Positions 1-7,579 of a DNA stretch of 64,000 nucleotides are shown piece after piece. Below the pieces are notes generated by a model. That model saw only the letters and a list, made by a program, of their open reading frames with translations, had not been told where the DNA came from and made no database searches. Source of the DNA: Roseburia lenta (GTDB lineage: Bacteria; Bacillota; Clostridia; Lachnospirales; Lachnospiraceae); NCBI RefSeq assembly GCF_014287435.1, contig NZ_JACOPG010000002.1, forward strand, positions 186,001 through 250,000. Direction: 5' to 3'. A program made the translations under genes and the position numbers. The stretch's first letter is position 1; each line of letters starts with the position of its first letter.

Positions 1-16
1 AACTGATATGTATATA

Positions 17-577
17 TCAACTGATGATTTCGATCATGGATTTCTGCGCCATAATCACATAAACTTCGACCAATTCTGCTATCGGCACCTGCATGCCGCC
101 CTCGATCCACTGCACGGCAACATTGCATGCCATGTGGGCGTAATAAGCCGCGACTCTCTCCGGGCTCAGCCAGGAATAGGTAATCTTTTCCCGCAGTTTA
201 TCCTTGTTCATCCGCTGTAAGATCAACTCCTGCACAGCATCTTCCATCATCCCCACGAAAGAATTCTGCCCCTCTAAGCGGACTGCCTTCTCATAGAAAT
301 CCCGCTCCTTTTCCATGGCAGTAAAGAGATAGGTAATCCCCTCCCGCAAAAGTCCGTTATCGAAAAGCGGCATTGCCGATTCCATCAGATCTTCGCGCAC
401 GATCCACTCCAACAATTCATACTTATCCTGAAAATGGTTATAAAAAGTCGGACGGATCACGCCCGCCTTATCCGTTATTTCCTTGATTGTAATTTTTTCG
501 ATGGGTCTTGTCTTACTTAATTCTTTCAGACTTTCCGCAAGAATCACATCGATCCCATTCTTGCCCTGATTTGCCAT
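17..577 (-). CDS. TetR/AcrR-family transcriptional regulator
   Basis: A 186-residue protein with a TetR-type helix-turn-helix at about residues 20-55 (the stretch ITIKEITDKAGVIRPTFYNHF is the recognition region) and an all-helical C-terminal ligand or dimer domain. It is the last gene of a tight minus-strand operon that begins with thioredoxin; the gap to the HD-GYP gene is only 8 nt. Last-gene position suggests autoregulation. A dyad at 2858-2877, over the start point of the operon promoter, is a candidate operator. The effector cannot be deduced. The family call is firm; the target is inference. Confidence 0.88.
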   Translation of the reverse strand: MANQGKNGIDVILAESLKELSKTRPIEKITIKEITDKAGVIRPTFYNHFQDKYELLEWIVREDLMESAMPLFDNGLLREGITYLFTAMEKERDFYEKAVRLEGQNSFVGMMEDAVQELILQRMNKDKLREKITYSWLSPERVAAYYAHMACNVAVQWIEGGMQVPIAELVEVYVIMAQKSMIEIIS

Positions 578-585
578 ATGCTCTC

Positions 586-1638
586 CTAGATCATTAGTTT
601 TACAATGGTAATGTTGTATGCGTTCCTATCTCCGCGCAGATTGATTTCCTTGCCATCCTCCAAGAGGCGGACGGTCGGTCTTTGCACAAATCCCGGATGA
701 TTTTCCACAACGATCGCATGCCTGCCATCCGACAGGACGACTTCACTCCCCACCGGATAGATACAAAAGCCTGCGTTCATAGTCTCCACGACCTTAGGAT
801 CAAACTCCATGCCGGTGCGCGACATGATATATTCGATCACCTCTGCCGGCTGGTAGGACTTACGTCCCGGCCGCTGTGAGGTCATGGTATCATAGACATC
901 TGCCGCCTTTAATATCCTTGCATTGCGCAACAGTTCCCTGCCTTTTAAGTGGTTGGGATAGCCACCGCCATTGTACCACTCATGGTGCTGATAGACTGTC
1001 TCATTGACCTGGTCGCCAAAAGAATATTCTTTGCGCAGATACTCGTAGCCCGCCCATGCGTGCTTCTTCATTTCTTCTTCCTCTGCCGGTGTCAGTTTGC
1101 GTGTCGCATTGACAAGATCCGGCAGGACTAAGACCTTTCCGACATCATGCAAAAACGCCGCCGTCACCAAGTCATTTAGATCATCTTCCGGCAGTTCCAT
1201 CTTCACACCTAAAATACCAGCCATCACCCCGGTATTCATGGAGTGAAAATAGGTATAATCATTATAGGTCTTGATATCGACCATATTATACATGACGGCT
1301 TCGTTGGAAAGCACATCATTTACGACATTCTCAACCACCAGGCGTACCAGGCGCTCCTCTGCATCCAGTTCCACATTCTCTGCCGAACGGCAAAAAAACT
1401 GCTGGATCATGGATACCGCTTCGCTCTTGACCTCCGGACGCACCACGTCCGTTACCTGAATATCTCTTGTGATCTCATCATCGATATAGACCCCAGCGGT
1501 TCCCAAAAACTTTATGTATGTAATATTTTCATTTGTCAGTGATGTATTCGGAGCCAAAAGCATCCGCCCCGATGCATCATGAAGCCCCTGCCCCAGGACC
1601 ATACCCGGCTGCAGCTGCCCCGCTGGAACATATCGCAT
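586..1638 (-). CDS. HD-GYP domain protein, probable cyclic-di-GMP phosphodiesterase
   Basis: A 350-residue cytoplasmic protein. The N-terminal ~100 residues form a domain often seen before HD-GYP modules. The HD-GYP domain follows, with HD at residues 164-165 (LHDVGK), HHE at 218-220 and GGGYP at 224-228, all intact. About 60 C-terminal residues look beta-rich. Proteins of this family hydrolyse cyclic-di-GMP, though some act on other cyclic dinucleotides. It sits 12 nt after a small gene and 8 nt before tetR in the thioredoxin operon. No receiver or membrane segment is seen, so the input signal is unknown. A diguanylate cyclase that could make the substrate lies at 36104-37756. Confidence 0.85.
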   Translation of the reverse strand: MRYVPAGQLQPGMVLGQGLHDASGRMLLAPNTSLTNENITYIKFLGTAGVYIDDEITRDIQVTDVVRPEVKSEAVSMIQQFFCRSAENVELDAEERLVRLVVENVVNDVLSNEAVMYNMVDIKTYNDYTYFHSMNTGVMAGILGVKMELPEDDLNDLVTAAFLHDVGKVLVLPDLVNATRKLTPAEEEEMKKHAWAGYEYLRKEYSFGDQVNETVYQHHEWYNGGGYPNHLKGRELLRNARILKAADVYDTMTSQRPGRKSYQPAEVIEYIMSRTGMEFDPKVVETMNAGFCIYPVGSEVVLSDGRHAIVVENHPGFVQRPTVRLLEDGKEINLRGDRNAYNITIVKLMI

Positions 1639-1650
1639 TATCTTACCTCT

Positions 1651-1881
1651 TTATTCGTCAAATTCCATGGTTACAAAAAAACCTTTTGGCGTTTCCTTGA
1701 TATCCACGACCTTGCCCTGACGCGATTTCAAACGTTCCAAGGTCGTATAGTTGCCAGACATGGCATAGGCATGCTCCAGCGTATAGTAGTAGGAATTCGG
1801 GAGTTTGCTTTCTGTTACCGAGAGAGTCTGTCCTACTTCAACCAGATTCTGTCTCTCCATCTTAAACTCCATCTGTCTCAT
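1651..1881 (-). CDS. Small conserved-looking protein of unknown function
   Basis: A 76-residue protein not recognised. It is hydrophilic, with a basic N-terminal half and an acidic C-terminus (MEFDE), and has no signal peptide or membrane segment. It is placed between the DUF308 gene (24 nt gap) and the HD-GYP gene (12 nt gap), so it is almost certainly cotranscribed with them. The beta-strand-like pattern near residues 50-75 (GKVVDIKETPKGFFVTMEF) resembles a small beta-barrel fold, but this is only a visual impression. Its conserved placement beside an HD-GYP protein may mean that it is an accessory to it. Confidence 0.7.
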   Translation of the reverse strand: MRQMEFKMERQNLVEVGQTLSVTESKLPNSYYYTLEHAYAMSGNYTTLERLKSRQGKVVDIKETPKGFFVTMEFDE

Positions 1882-1905
1882 AAATGCTTCGCCAACTTTC
1901 CTATC

Positions 1906-2496
1906 TTACATGTAGTCATCCAGATTTTCTTCGTGAAGGATGGTAGAGTCCACAAACTCCTTGGATGCCTTGTTGACCTTATGTACGATGAACATATCGG
2001 ATAAGCCATCGTAGATCAGCATGATACCGATCAGGATCATGCCTAATTTTACCAGACCAAAAGCATTACAGATGCAAAGCACGCCTAAGACGATATTTAA
2101 GATCGCCATCAAAGGAATACTCCACCAGTTGTGTGCCTTGGTCTTTTTGCCCTCAAGGGCGAGGGAAAGATCCTGCACACCATGTACCACCAAAAGGACA
2201 CCGATCGCGATCGGGATGATGGATGCGACTGCCTGCGGGCTTAAGAACATCCAAAGACCGATTAGTGTAATAAGTAGGGAAACAATGATTGAGGTATAAG
2301 ACTTGACCTCATCCATCAGGCGCGGTATCAGAGAAACGATCCCCGATACCATGAGGATAATAGCGATCACGCGTGCCAAGACCGTGATCACGGTTGCCGG
2401 CCATATCACGAGCAGTACCCCCAGTACCACACTCAGCACTGCTGCTAAGGTCACATCAATCTTAATACTTTTTAATTTATCCATCATAAGGGTCAT
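1906..2496 (-). CDS. DUF308 (HdeD-like) integral membrane protein
   Basis: A 196-residue protein with about six hydrophobic segments arranged as three short hairpins, the pattern of the DUF308/HdeD family, followed by a charged cytoplasmic tail. HdeD in enterobacteria is tied to acid resistance; the biochemical role of DUF308 proteins is unknown. The gene starts 5 nt after the thioredoxin stop and precedes the small gene at 1651-1881. A membrane stress protein between thioredoxin and an HD-GYP protein points to an envelope or redox stress operon under the TetR regulator (inference). Confidence 0.8.
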   Translation of the reverse strand: MTLMMDKLKSIKIDVTLAAVLSVVLGVLLVIWPATVITVLARVIAIILMVSGIVSLIPRLMDEVKSYTSIIVSLLITLIGLWMFLSPQAVASIIPIAIGVLLVVHGVQDLSLALEGKKTKAHNWWSIPLMAILNIVLGVLCICNAFGLVKLGMILIGIMLIYDGLSDMFIVHKVNKASKEFVDSTILHEENLDDYM

Positions 2497-2501
2497 ACCT
2501 C

Positions 2502-2810
2502 CTAATTGTTTGCAATAAATGCCTTGATCTCATCCGCACTCTGGTAGCCTACAGTCTGTCCTGCCACCTGTCCATCCTTGAAAAGGAGCAAAGACGGAAC
2601 GCTCATCACTCTATACTGCATAGCAAGATCCGAGTTGGCATCTACATCTACATTATAGACAGCCACCTGTCCTTCCAGTTCCTCTGCCAAAGCATCCACA
2701 ACCGGTGCCAGCATCTGACACGGACCACACCATGTTGCCGAGAAGTCGACCAGTGCGACCTTTTCTGCTAAAACCTCTGTCATATCATTATTTGCAATCT
2801 TTTTCACCAT
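2502..2810 (-). CDS. trxA: Thioredoxin
   Basis: A 102-residue thioredoxin with the classical active site WCGPC at residues 27-31, the DFSATWCGPC context and the cis-proline loop SVPSLLLF near residue 75. It reduces protein disulfides using electrons from thioredoxin reductase in the cytoplasm; no reductase gene is in the window. It is the first gene of a five-gene minus-strand operon and lies directly behind the promoter at 2880-2908. The length is normal for the family. Confidence 0.95.
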   Translation of the reverse strand: MVKKIANNDMTEVLAEKVALVDFSATWCGPCQMLAPVVDALAEELEGQVAVYNVDVDANSDLAMQYRVMSVPSLLLFKDGQVAGQTVGYQSADEIKAFIANN

Positions 2811-2857
2811 AATAAATTCCTGCCTTTCCTGCCCTTGACGGGCACTTACATTTTATT

Positions 2858-2877
2858 ATGTTCCATTGAATGAACAT
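2858..2877. promoter_or_regulatory. Candidate TetR operator over the trx operon start point
   Basis: Perfect dyad ATGTTC-N8-GAACAT. It lies immediately downstream of the -10 box of the trx promoter, so a bound protein would cover the transcription start. The TetR gene that ends this operon is the obvious candidate ligand. The dyad is seen directly; the binding protein is inferred. Confidence 0.55.
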
Positions 2878-2879
2878 AT

Positions 2880-2908
2880 ATTATATAACACCTAAAATTT
2901 ACAGTCAA
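2880..2908 (-). promoter_or_regulatory. Sigma-A promoter of the trxA-to-tetR operon
   Basis: TTGACT (2903-2908) and TATAAT (2880-2885) on the minus strand with a 17-nt spacer. The -35 box lies inside the last codons of the upstream P-type ATPase gene. Confidence 0.75.
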
Positions 2909-5270
2909 TTTTTTCAACCAAGAGTGACAGATAACGCAAAAGGGACTCTGCCGCAAAGGCAAAGACGACCATCAGAAGGACGCAGACTTTTGACATAGCG
3001 CTTAAGGCAAACAACTGATGGCAAAAGATCCCTGCAAAGATCAGTCCTGCGATATTGCCGATCACAATGGCATATTTGATGCCACTCATCGGTTTGGATA
3101 TCTTGATCAGGATCATAAAGCCGACCACACACAAAAGCAGGGTCGCCGCTGTCGCAACATCTTCCGGCGGAAGGGAAAAGACCTGCCCGCAGATCACCAG
3201 CGCACCGACTGCCAGAACATCCGTCAGCCCTGCCGGAAGTGCCCGCACTAGGACCCCTCGCATAAAATGTCCCTTGATCCGCTCGCGGTTTGGCTCCAAT
3301 GCCAGCAAAAATCCCGGAATACCGATCGTAAACATACTGATCAAGGAGATCTGTGACGGCTCCAGTGGATAAGTGATCATAAAAAGCGCCGAAAATACCG
3401 ACATCAGAAGGGAGAATATATTCTTTACCAAAAAGAGGCTGGCAGAACGACCTACATTATTGACGACCTGTCTGCCCTCATATACAACCTCTGGCATTTT
3501 TGCAAAATCCGAATCGAGGAGGACGACCTGTGCCGCCTGCGCACACGCCTCGCTACCGGATGCCATTGCCACACTGCAATCCGCATCCTTCATTGCCAGG
3601 ATGTCGTTGACACCATCGCCTGTCATGGCAACGGTATGTCCTGCCTCCTGCAAGGCTTTGACGATCAACTGCTTCTGCTTTGGCGTCACCCTGCCAAAGA
3701 CGGCGTAACGTTCTACGGCATCCCTTATCTTTGCCTTACTATCCAGTGTCGTCGCATCGACGTAATTCTCTGCGCCCTCGATCCCGGCACGCTTTGCAAC
3801 CTCAGACACCGTCTGGGGATTGTCTCCGGAGATCACTCGGATCGCCACATCCTGCTCTTTAAAATAAGAAAAAGTCTCCTTTGCATTGGCACGGATCGGA
3901 TTGGATAAGGTCACATAGCCCAGTGGTAAAATGCCGTCCGCTTCCTGCTTGGCAAATAAAAGCAGACGGTAGCCCTTTTGCACATAAGACGCGATTTCCT
4001 CTGCGATCGCATCATAGGAATCCTTCATAATAAATTCCGGCGCGCCAAGAAAATAGGTGCCGTCCGAAAAGGTCATACTGCCGTATTTATTTGCAGACGA
4101 AAAGGCTTGGATATGAGACGGTCTACGCCTGCCCGCTTTGGCTTCCGGCATCTTATCTAAGGCTGCCCGCAGCGCATCCATCGTTGCATTGTTATCCGTG
4201 GAGGCATAGACATAATCCGCCAGCATCCCCTGTAGAGCCTCACGATCCCACAGCCCTTTGTCGCCTTCTGCCCCATTTTCTTCCATGACCTGTCTGCGCC
4301 ATAAAATATGGGAAACCTGCATACCCGGCTCCGTGATCGTCCCTGTCTTATCTACGCAAAGAACATCGACCCGCGATAAGGTCTCAATGCTTTTCATATC
4401 ATGCAAAAGCACCTTTTTCGTTGCCAGCCGGATGGTTCCCAGCGCCAGTGCGATCGTTGCCAGAAGGTAGAGTCCTTCCGGTATCATGCCAATGACGGCT
4501 GCCACGGTCGCCGTCACACTGCGGGCGATCGTTTCCCCATTGAAGAAATAACTCTGCGAGAATAAGACAATACCGATCGGTATGATGGCGATTCCAACCC
4601 ACTTGACCAGTTGGTTGATCGACCGGATCATTTCGGATTGCTCTGTGCGTTCCATGGACTTGGCTTCCAGCGATAACTTGGATATATAAGAATCCATGCC
4701 CACATGGGTCAGTCGGGCATAGCACTGACCGGACACCACAAAACTGCCGGATAAAAGTTCGTCACCCTGCGTCTTGTTGATCTCATCGGATTCGCCTGTC
4801 AAAAGCGATTCATTGACCATGACCTCTCCGGATAGGACACTGGCATCCCCGCAGATCTGGTCGCCTGCCCGCAGCAGGATCACATCATCTTCGACCAGTT
4901 CTTCCGAGGCGACCTGCTTTTGACTGCCATCACGCACCACGATCGCATGCGGCGCATTTAAAATGCTCATCTTTTCCAGCGTTCGCTTGGCGCGGATCTC
5001 CTGTATGATCCCAATCAGGGTATTTGCAATGATGATCGGTAAAAATGTCAGATTGCGGAAAGATCCCACCAGACATAAGAGAATCGTGATAACGAGAAAG
5101 ATAAAGTTAAAGTAAGTAAATGTGTTCGAGCGTATGATCTCTGCGGTCGTCAGACCCGTACCCACATCCGCACGATTGTCCTTTCCCTGTCGAATCCTTT
5201 CCTCTACTTCCGCCGCACAAAGACCTCTGATCTCGGTCTCTGTCTCTTTGTCCTCAGGGAATATTGTCAT
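2892..5270 (-). CDS. P-type cation ATPase, CtpE-like (probable Ca2+ transporter)
   Basis: A 792-residue P-type ATPase. Visible motifs are the actuator TGES (LLTGESDE, about residue 158), the M4 motif PEGL at 264-267, the phosphorylation site DKTGT with Asp307, and the hinge GDGVND. It has no N-terminal metal-binding domain and no CPC motif, so it is not a copper/zinc exporter. PEGL in M4 and the overall length recall the CtpE group, which in mycobacteria has been linked to calcium uptake. The substrate here is inference; Mg2+ or Ca2+ are the main options. It is transcribed alone, and its 3' end carries the -35 box of the trx operon. Confidence 0.82.
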   Translation of the reverse strand: MTIFPEDKETETEIRGLCAAEVEERIRQGKDNRADVGTGLTTAEIIRSNTFTYFNFIFLVITILLCLVGSFRNLTFLPIIIANTLIGIIQEIRAKRTLEKMSILNAPHAIVVRDGSQKQVASEELVEDDVILLRAGDQICGDASVLSGEVMVNESLLTGESDEINKTQGDELLSGSFVVSGQCYARLTHVGMDSYISKLSLEAKSMERTEQSEMIRSINQLVKWVGIAIIPIGIVLFSQSYFFNGETIARSVTATVAAVIGMIPEGLYLLATIALALGTIRLATKKVLLHDMKSIETLSRVDVLCVDKTGTITEPGMQVSHILWRRQVMEENGAEGDKGLWDREALQGMLADYVYASTDNNATMDALRAALDKMPEAKAGRRRPSHIQAFSSANKYGSMTFSDGTYFLGAPEFIMKDSYDAIAEEIASYVQKGYRLLLFAKQEADGILPLGYVTLSNPIRANAKETFSYFKEQDVAIRVISGDNPQTVSEVAKRAGIEGAENYVDATTLDSKAKIRDAVERYAVFGRVTPKQKQLIVKALQEAGHTVAMTGDGVNDILAMKDADCSVAMASGSEACAQAAQVVLLDSDFAKMPEVVYEGRQVVNNVGRSASLFLVKNIFSLLMSVFSALFMITYPLEPSQISLISMFTIGIPGFLLALEPNRERIKGHFMRGVLVRALPAGLTDVLAVGALVICGQVFSLPPEDVATAATLLLCVVGFMILIKISKPMSGIKYAIVIGNIAGLIFAGIFCHQLFALSAMSKVCVLLMVVFAFAAESLLRYLSLLVEKIDCKF

Positions 5271-5368
5271 AAAGTGCCACGCTCCTTACTGCCATTTCTT
5301 ACCATCAGAATAAAACATGACACCTGATTTCGCAATAAAAATTCTATAAAGATTTTCTTAAATTTTCT

Positions 5369-5623
5369 TTACTTTAGGAAGCCAAACAGTCCCTTCTTTT
5401 CGTATGGCTTGCTCTCGTAAGAAACCAGTTCATAACCAATGGCTTTGATCTCCTTTTTCAGCCATGGGATATCCAGTTCATTCTCGCTGATAACTACGGT
5501 CTCGCCATCTTTTGCAGAGGAGGTGACCTTTTTAATCTGGCAATTCTTGCGCACGACATCATTCATATGCGCCTCGCACATACCGCACATCATCCCATCG
5601 ATCTTTAAAGTTGTCTGTATCAT
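5369..5623 (-). CDS. Heavy-metal-associated (CopZ-like) metallochaperone
   Basis: An 84-residue protein from the preferred start, with one HMA domain and metal-binding motif GMMCGMC near residues 10-16, plus a short basic tail. An in-frame ATG at 5659 also exists but lies inside the operator at 5649-5667. The ATG at 5623 has AAAGGAGA upstream and leaves the operator untranslated, so it is chosen. The promoter (5677-5705), the CsoR-type operator and a second dyad at 5714-5729 indicate metal-responsive control. The likely role is cytoplasmic Cu(I) binding and delivery, possibly to CopA at 31937-34558, with other metals not excluded. Confidence 0.82.
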   Translation of the reverse strand: MIQTTLKIDGMMCGMCEAHMNDVVRKNCQIKKVTSSAKDGETVVISENELDIPWLKKEIKAIGYELVSYESKPYEKKGLFGFLK

Positions 5624-5648
5624 AATTTCTATGATCTCCTTTCTTTTA

Positions 5649-5667
5649 TATACCCCCATCGGGTATC
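5649..5667. promoter_or_regulatory. CsoR-type operator
   Basis: TATACCCC-N3-CGGGTATC. This pseudo-palindrome with G/C runs flanked by TA matches the known CsoR operator form. It matches the left half of the perfect site in the csoR promoter (34971-34989) completely and its right half in 6 of 8 positions. It lies just downstream of the predicted start point. Confidence 0.75.
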
Positions 5668-5676
5668 TACGTCTTA

Positions 5677-5705
5677 TATATACTCCTGCTTTTTTCTACT
5701 GTCAA
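5677..5705 (-). promoter_or_regulatory. Promoter of the HMA metallochaperone gene
   Basis: TTGACA (5700-5705) and TATATA (5677-5682) on the minus strand with a 17-nt spacer. It is bracketed by the CsoR-type operator downstream and the GTTAG dyad upstream. Confidence 0.75.
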
Positions 5706-5713
5706 GCCTTTTT

Positions 5714-5729
5714 GTTAGTCTTTGCTAAC
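5714..5729. promoter_or_regulatory. GTTAG-N6-CTAAC dyad (DtxR-like site)
   Basis: GTTAG-TCTTTG-CTAAC begins 9 nt upstream of the -35 box of the HMA gene. Two further copies lie at 55735-55750 and 55763-55778 in the DUF454 promoter. The half-sites resemble iron-dependent DtxR/IdeR operators (TTAG...CTAA), but the regulator is not in the window. Confidence 0.5.
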
Positions 5730-5770
5730 TTCATACTTTTTCACTTTATCTCAAAATTGTATGCAAACTA

Positions 5771-5799
5771 TTGAAATCCATAGGAAGAACCTATATAGT
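5771..5799 (+). promoter_or_regulatory. Promoter of the glycine riboswitch and AGCS transporter
   Basis: TTGAAA (5771-5776) and TATAGT (5794-5799) with a 17-nt spacer. The start point would be near 5806, directly at the 5' edge of the riboswitch. Confidence 0.6.
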
Positions 5800-5802
5800 A
5801 GT

Positions 5803-6003
5803 GATTGGAGCAATTTTCGAGATGAAGTTTGCAGGAAAACGACGTTTTTGTCTACCGAAGGAGTAACACTCTCAGGTGCCGGCCGTGCCGGTGCAACTGC
5901 AAATGGATCGACTCTCTGGAGACACCCGGACACGACGAGCCGGGGGCCGAAGGTGCAAGATGCGTGCATGCACGCAGGAATCTCTCAGGCAAATGGACAG
6001 AGA
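5803..6003 (+). ncRNA. Tandem glycine riboswitch (two aptamers)
   Basis: Two consecutive aptamers are visible. The first has CTACCGAAGGAGTAA at 5851-5865, the conserved CTCTCAGGT at 5870-5878 and closing ACTCTCTGGAGA near 5911-5922. The second has GGCCGAAGGTGCAAG near 5945-5959 and ATCTCTCAGGCAAATGGAC near 5980-5998, with AGAGA closing. These core sequences and the short linker are diagnostic for cooperative glycine riboswitches. It precedes an AGCS alanine/glycine symporter with no gene between them. Control may be by termination or at the ribosome site; no clear intrinsic terminator is visible before 6071. Confidence 0.93.
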
Positions 6004-6085
6004 AGATATCTATCTTTCTATTTTCTTTCCAATCTCTCCACAAGAATTTTGCATCCCTTACTAAAACGAAAGAGGTATGAAAAAC

Positions 6086-7510
6086 ATGTGGAACTTTATC
6101 AATGATGTTTTAACAACAATCGATGACTTTGTGTGGGGTGTCCCACTCATGGTGCTGATCCTTGCCGGTGGTCTGCTTTTGACCGCAAGACTGGGCTTCT
6201 TGCAGATCCGAAAACTTCCTCTGGCACTCAAATGGATGGTCAAAAATGAGGACGAAGGTCATGGAGAAATTTCCAGTTTCTCTGCACTTTGCACTGCCTT
6301 AAGTGCTACGATCGGTACCGGAAATATCGTCGGTGTTGCTACGGCAGTCGGCACCGGTGGTCCCGGCGCCTTGTTCTGGATGGTCGTTACCGCCTTCTTT
6401 GGTATGGCGACCAAATATGCAGAGGGATTACTTGCCGTGAAATATCGTGTCGTTGCCCCGGACGGGCACAGCCTTGGCGGACCTTTTTATTATATCGAGC
6501 AGGGCATGGGAAAAAAATGGACCTGGCTCGCCAAGTTATTTGCCTTCTTTGGCGTGTGCGTAGGACTTTTTGGTATCGGAACCTTCAGTCAGGTCAACGG
6601 TATCTCCTCCGCTGTACATAATTTCTTTGATCCGGCAGATGCCCACACGGTAAAACTTTTACCTTTCTTAGGCGATTATTCCTGGGCGGTCGTTATCGCC
6701 TCTTTGGTACTTGCCTTTTGTGTGGCTGCCGTACTGATCGGTGGTGTCAAGAGAATCGCAAGTGTCAGCCAGATCATCGTTCCTTTTATGGCAGTTATTT
6801 ATATCGTATTTGTTCTGAGCCTTGTGATCTGCAATATTACTGCCGTTCCGGCTGCTTTTAAGACGATCGTGGTTGCAGCCTTTACACCAAAAGCGATCAC
6901 AGGTGGTGCCGTCGGTTCCATGTTAGTCGCTATGCAAAAGGGTGTTGCCCGCGGTATCTTTTCCAATGAAGCAGGACTTGGTAGCGCACCGATCGCCGCT
7001 GCTGCCGCAAAGACAAAAGAGCCGGTACGTCAGGGACTTGTCAGCATGACCGGAACCTTTATCGATACCATCGTGATCTGTACCCTGACCGGTCTTTCCA
7101 TCGTACTGACCGGTGCCTGGCAGGTAGACGGTCTGGAAGGTGTTGCCGTGACGACCTATGCATTCCAACAGGGGCTGCCTTTCCCGGCAGAGGTATCTTC
7201 CTTTATCCTTATGCTCTGTCTGGTATTCTTTGCCTTTACGACCATTCTTGGCTGGGACTATTACAGTGAGCGTTGTCTGGAATATCTGACAAAGGGCAAT
7301 CAGAAAGCCATCAAGATATTCCGCTGGCTTTATATCTTTGCCGTCTTTATCGGACCATACATGACCGTCAGCGCTGTCTGGACGATCGCAGATATCTTTA
7401 ACGGTCTGATGGCACTGCCAAACATGATCGCACTCTTTGCCTTAAACGGTGTAGTTGTTGCCGAGACAAAGAAATTCTTTGAACGGCATAAAAATGGAGA
7501 GATCCAATAA
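6086..7510 (+). CDS. AGCS-family sodium:alanine/glycine symporter
   Basis: A 474-residue polytopic membrane protein with about 10-11 hydrophobic segments and the AGCS signature GTGNIVGVATAVGTGGPGA near residues 80-98. It imports alanine or glycine with Na+. The ATG at 6077 lies only 1 nt from AGAGG, whereas the ATG at 6086 has 10 nt spacing, so 6086 is preferred. The upstream tandem glycine riboswitch strongly suggests that glycine is the main substrate. A strong terminator follows at 7528-7567, so the unit is monocistronic. Confidence 0.92.
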   Translation: MWNFINDVLTTIDDFVWGVPLMVLILAGGLLLTARLGFLQIRKLPLALKWMVKNEDEGHGEISSFSALCTALSATIGTGNIVGVATAVGTGGPGALFWMVVTAFFGMATKYAEGLLAVKYRVVAPDGHSLGGPFYYIEQGMGKKWTWLAKLFAFFGVCVGLFGIGTFSQVNGISSAVHNFFDPADAHTVKLLPFLGDYSWAVVIASLVLAFCVAAVLIGGVKRIASVSQIIVPFMAVIYIVFVLSLVICNITAVPAAFKTIVVAAFTPKAITGGAVGSMLVAMQKGVARGIFSNEAGLGSAPIAAAAAKTKEPVRQGLVSMTGTFIDTIVICTLTGLSIVLTGAWQVDGLEGVAVTTYAFQQGLPFPAEVSSFILMLCLVFFAFTTILGWDYYSERCLEYLTKGNQKAIKIFRWLYIFAVFIGPYMTVSAVWTIADIFNGLMALPNMIALFALNGVVVAETKKFFERHKNGEIQ

Positions 7511-7527
7511 AATGCATTTCATACAAA

Positions 7528-7567
7528 AAGGGAGCCTGTGACTGATTCTCCAGTCACAGGCTCCCTT
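7528..7567. terminator. Bidirectional intrinsic terminator
   Basis: Perfect 17-bp stem (7528-7544 with 7551-7567) and a 6-nt loop, with A/T tracts on both sides. It separates the convergent AGCS and GH3 genes. Confidence 0.92.
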
Positions 7568-7579
7568 CTGTTTTTATGC

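Noticed and set aside
5624..5659. Longer start of the HMA protein at 5659
   Set aside because: It lies within the CsoR-type operator, and the added residues are not family-like.
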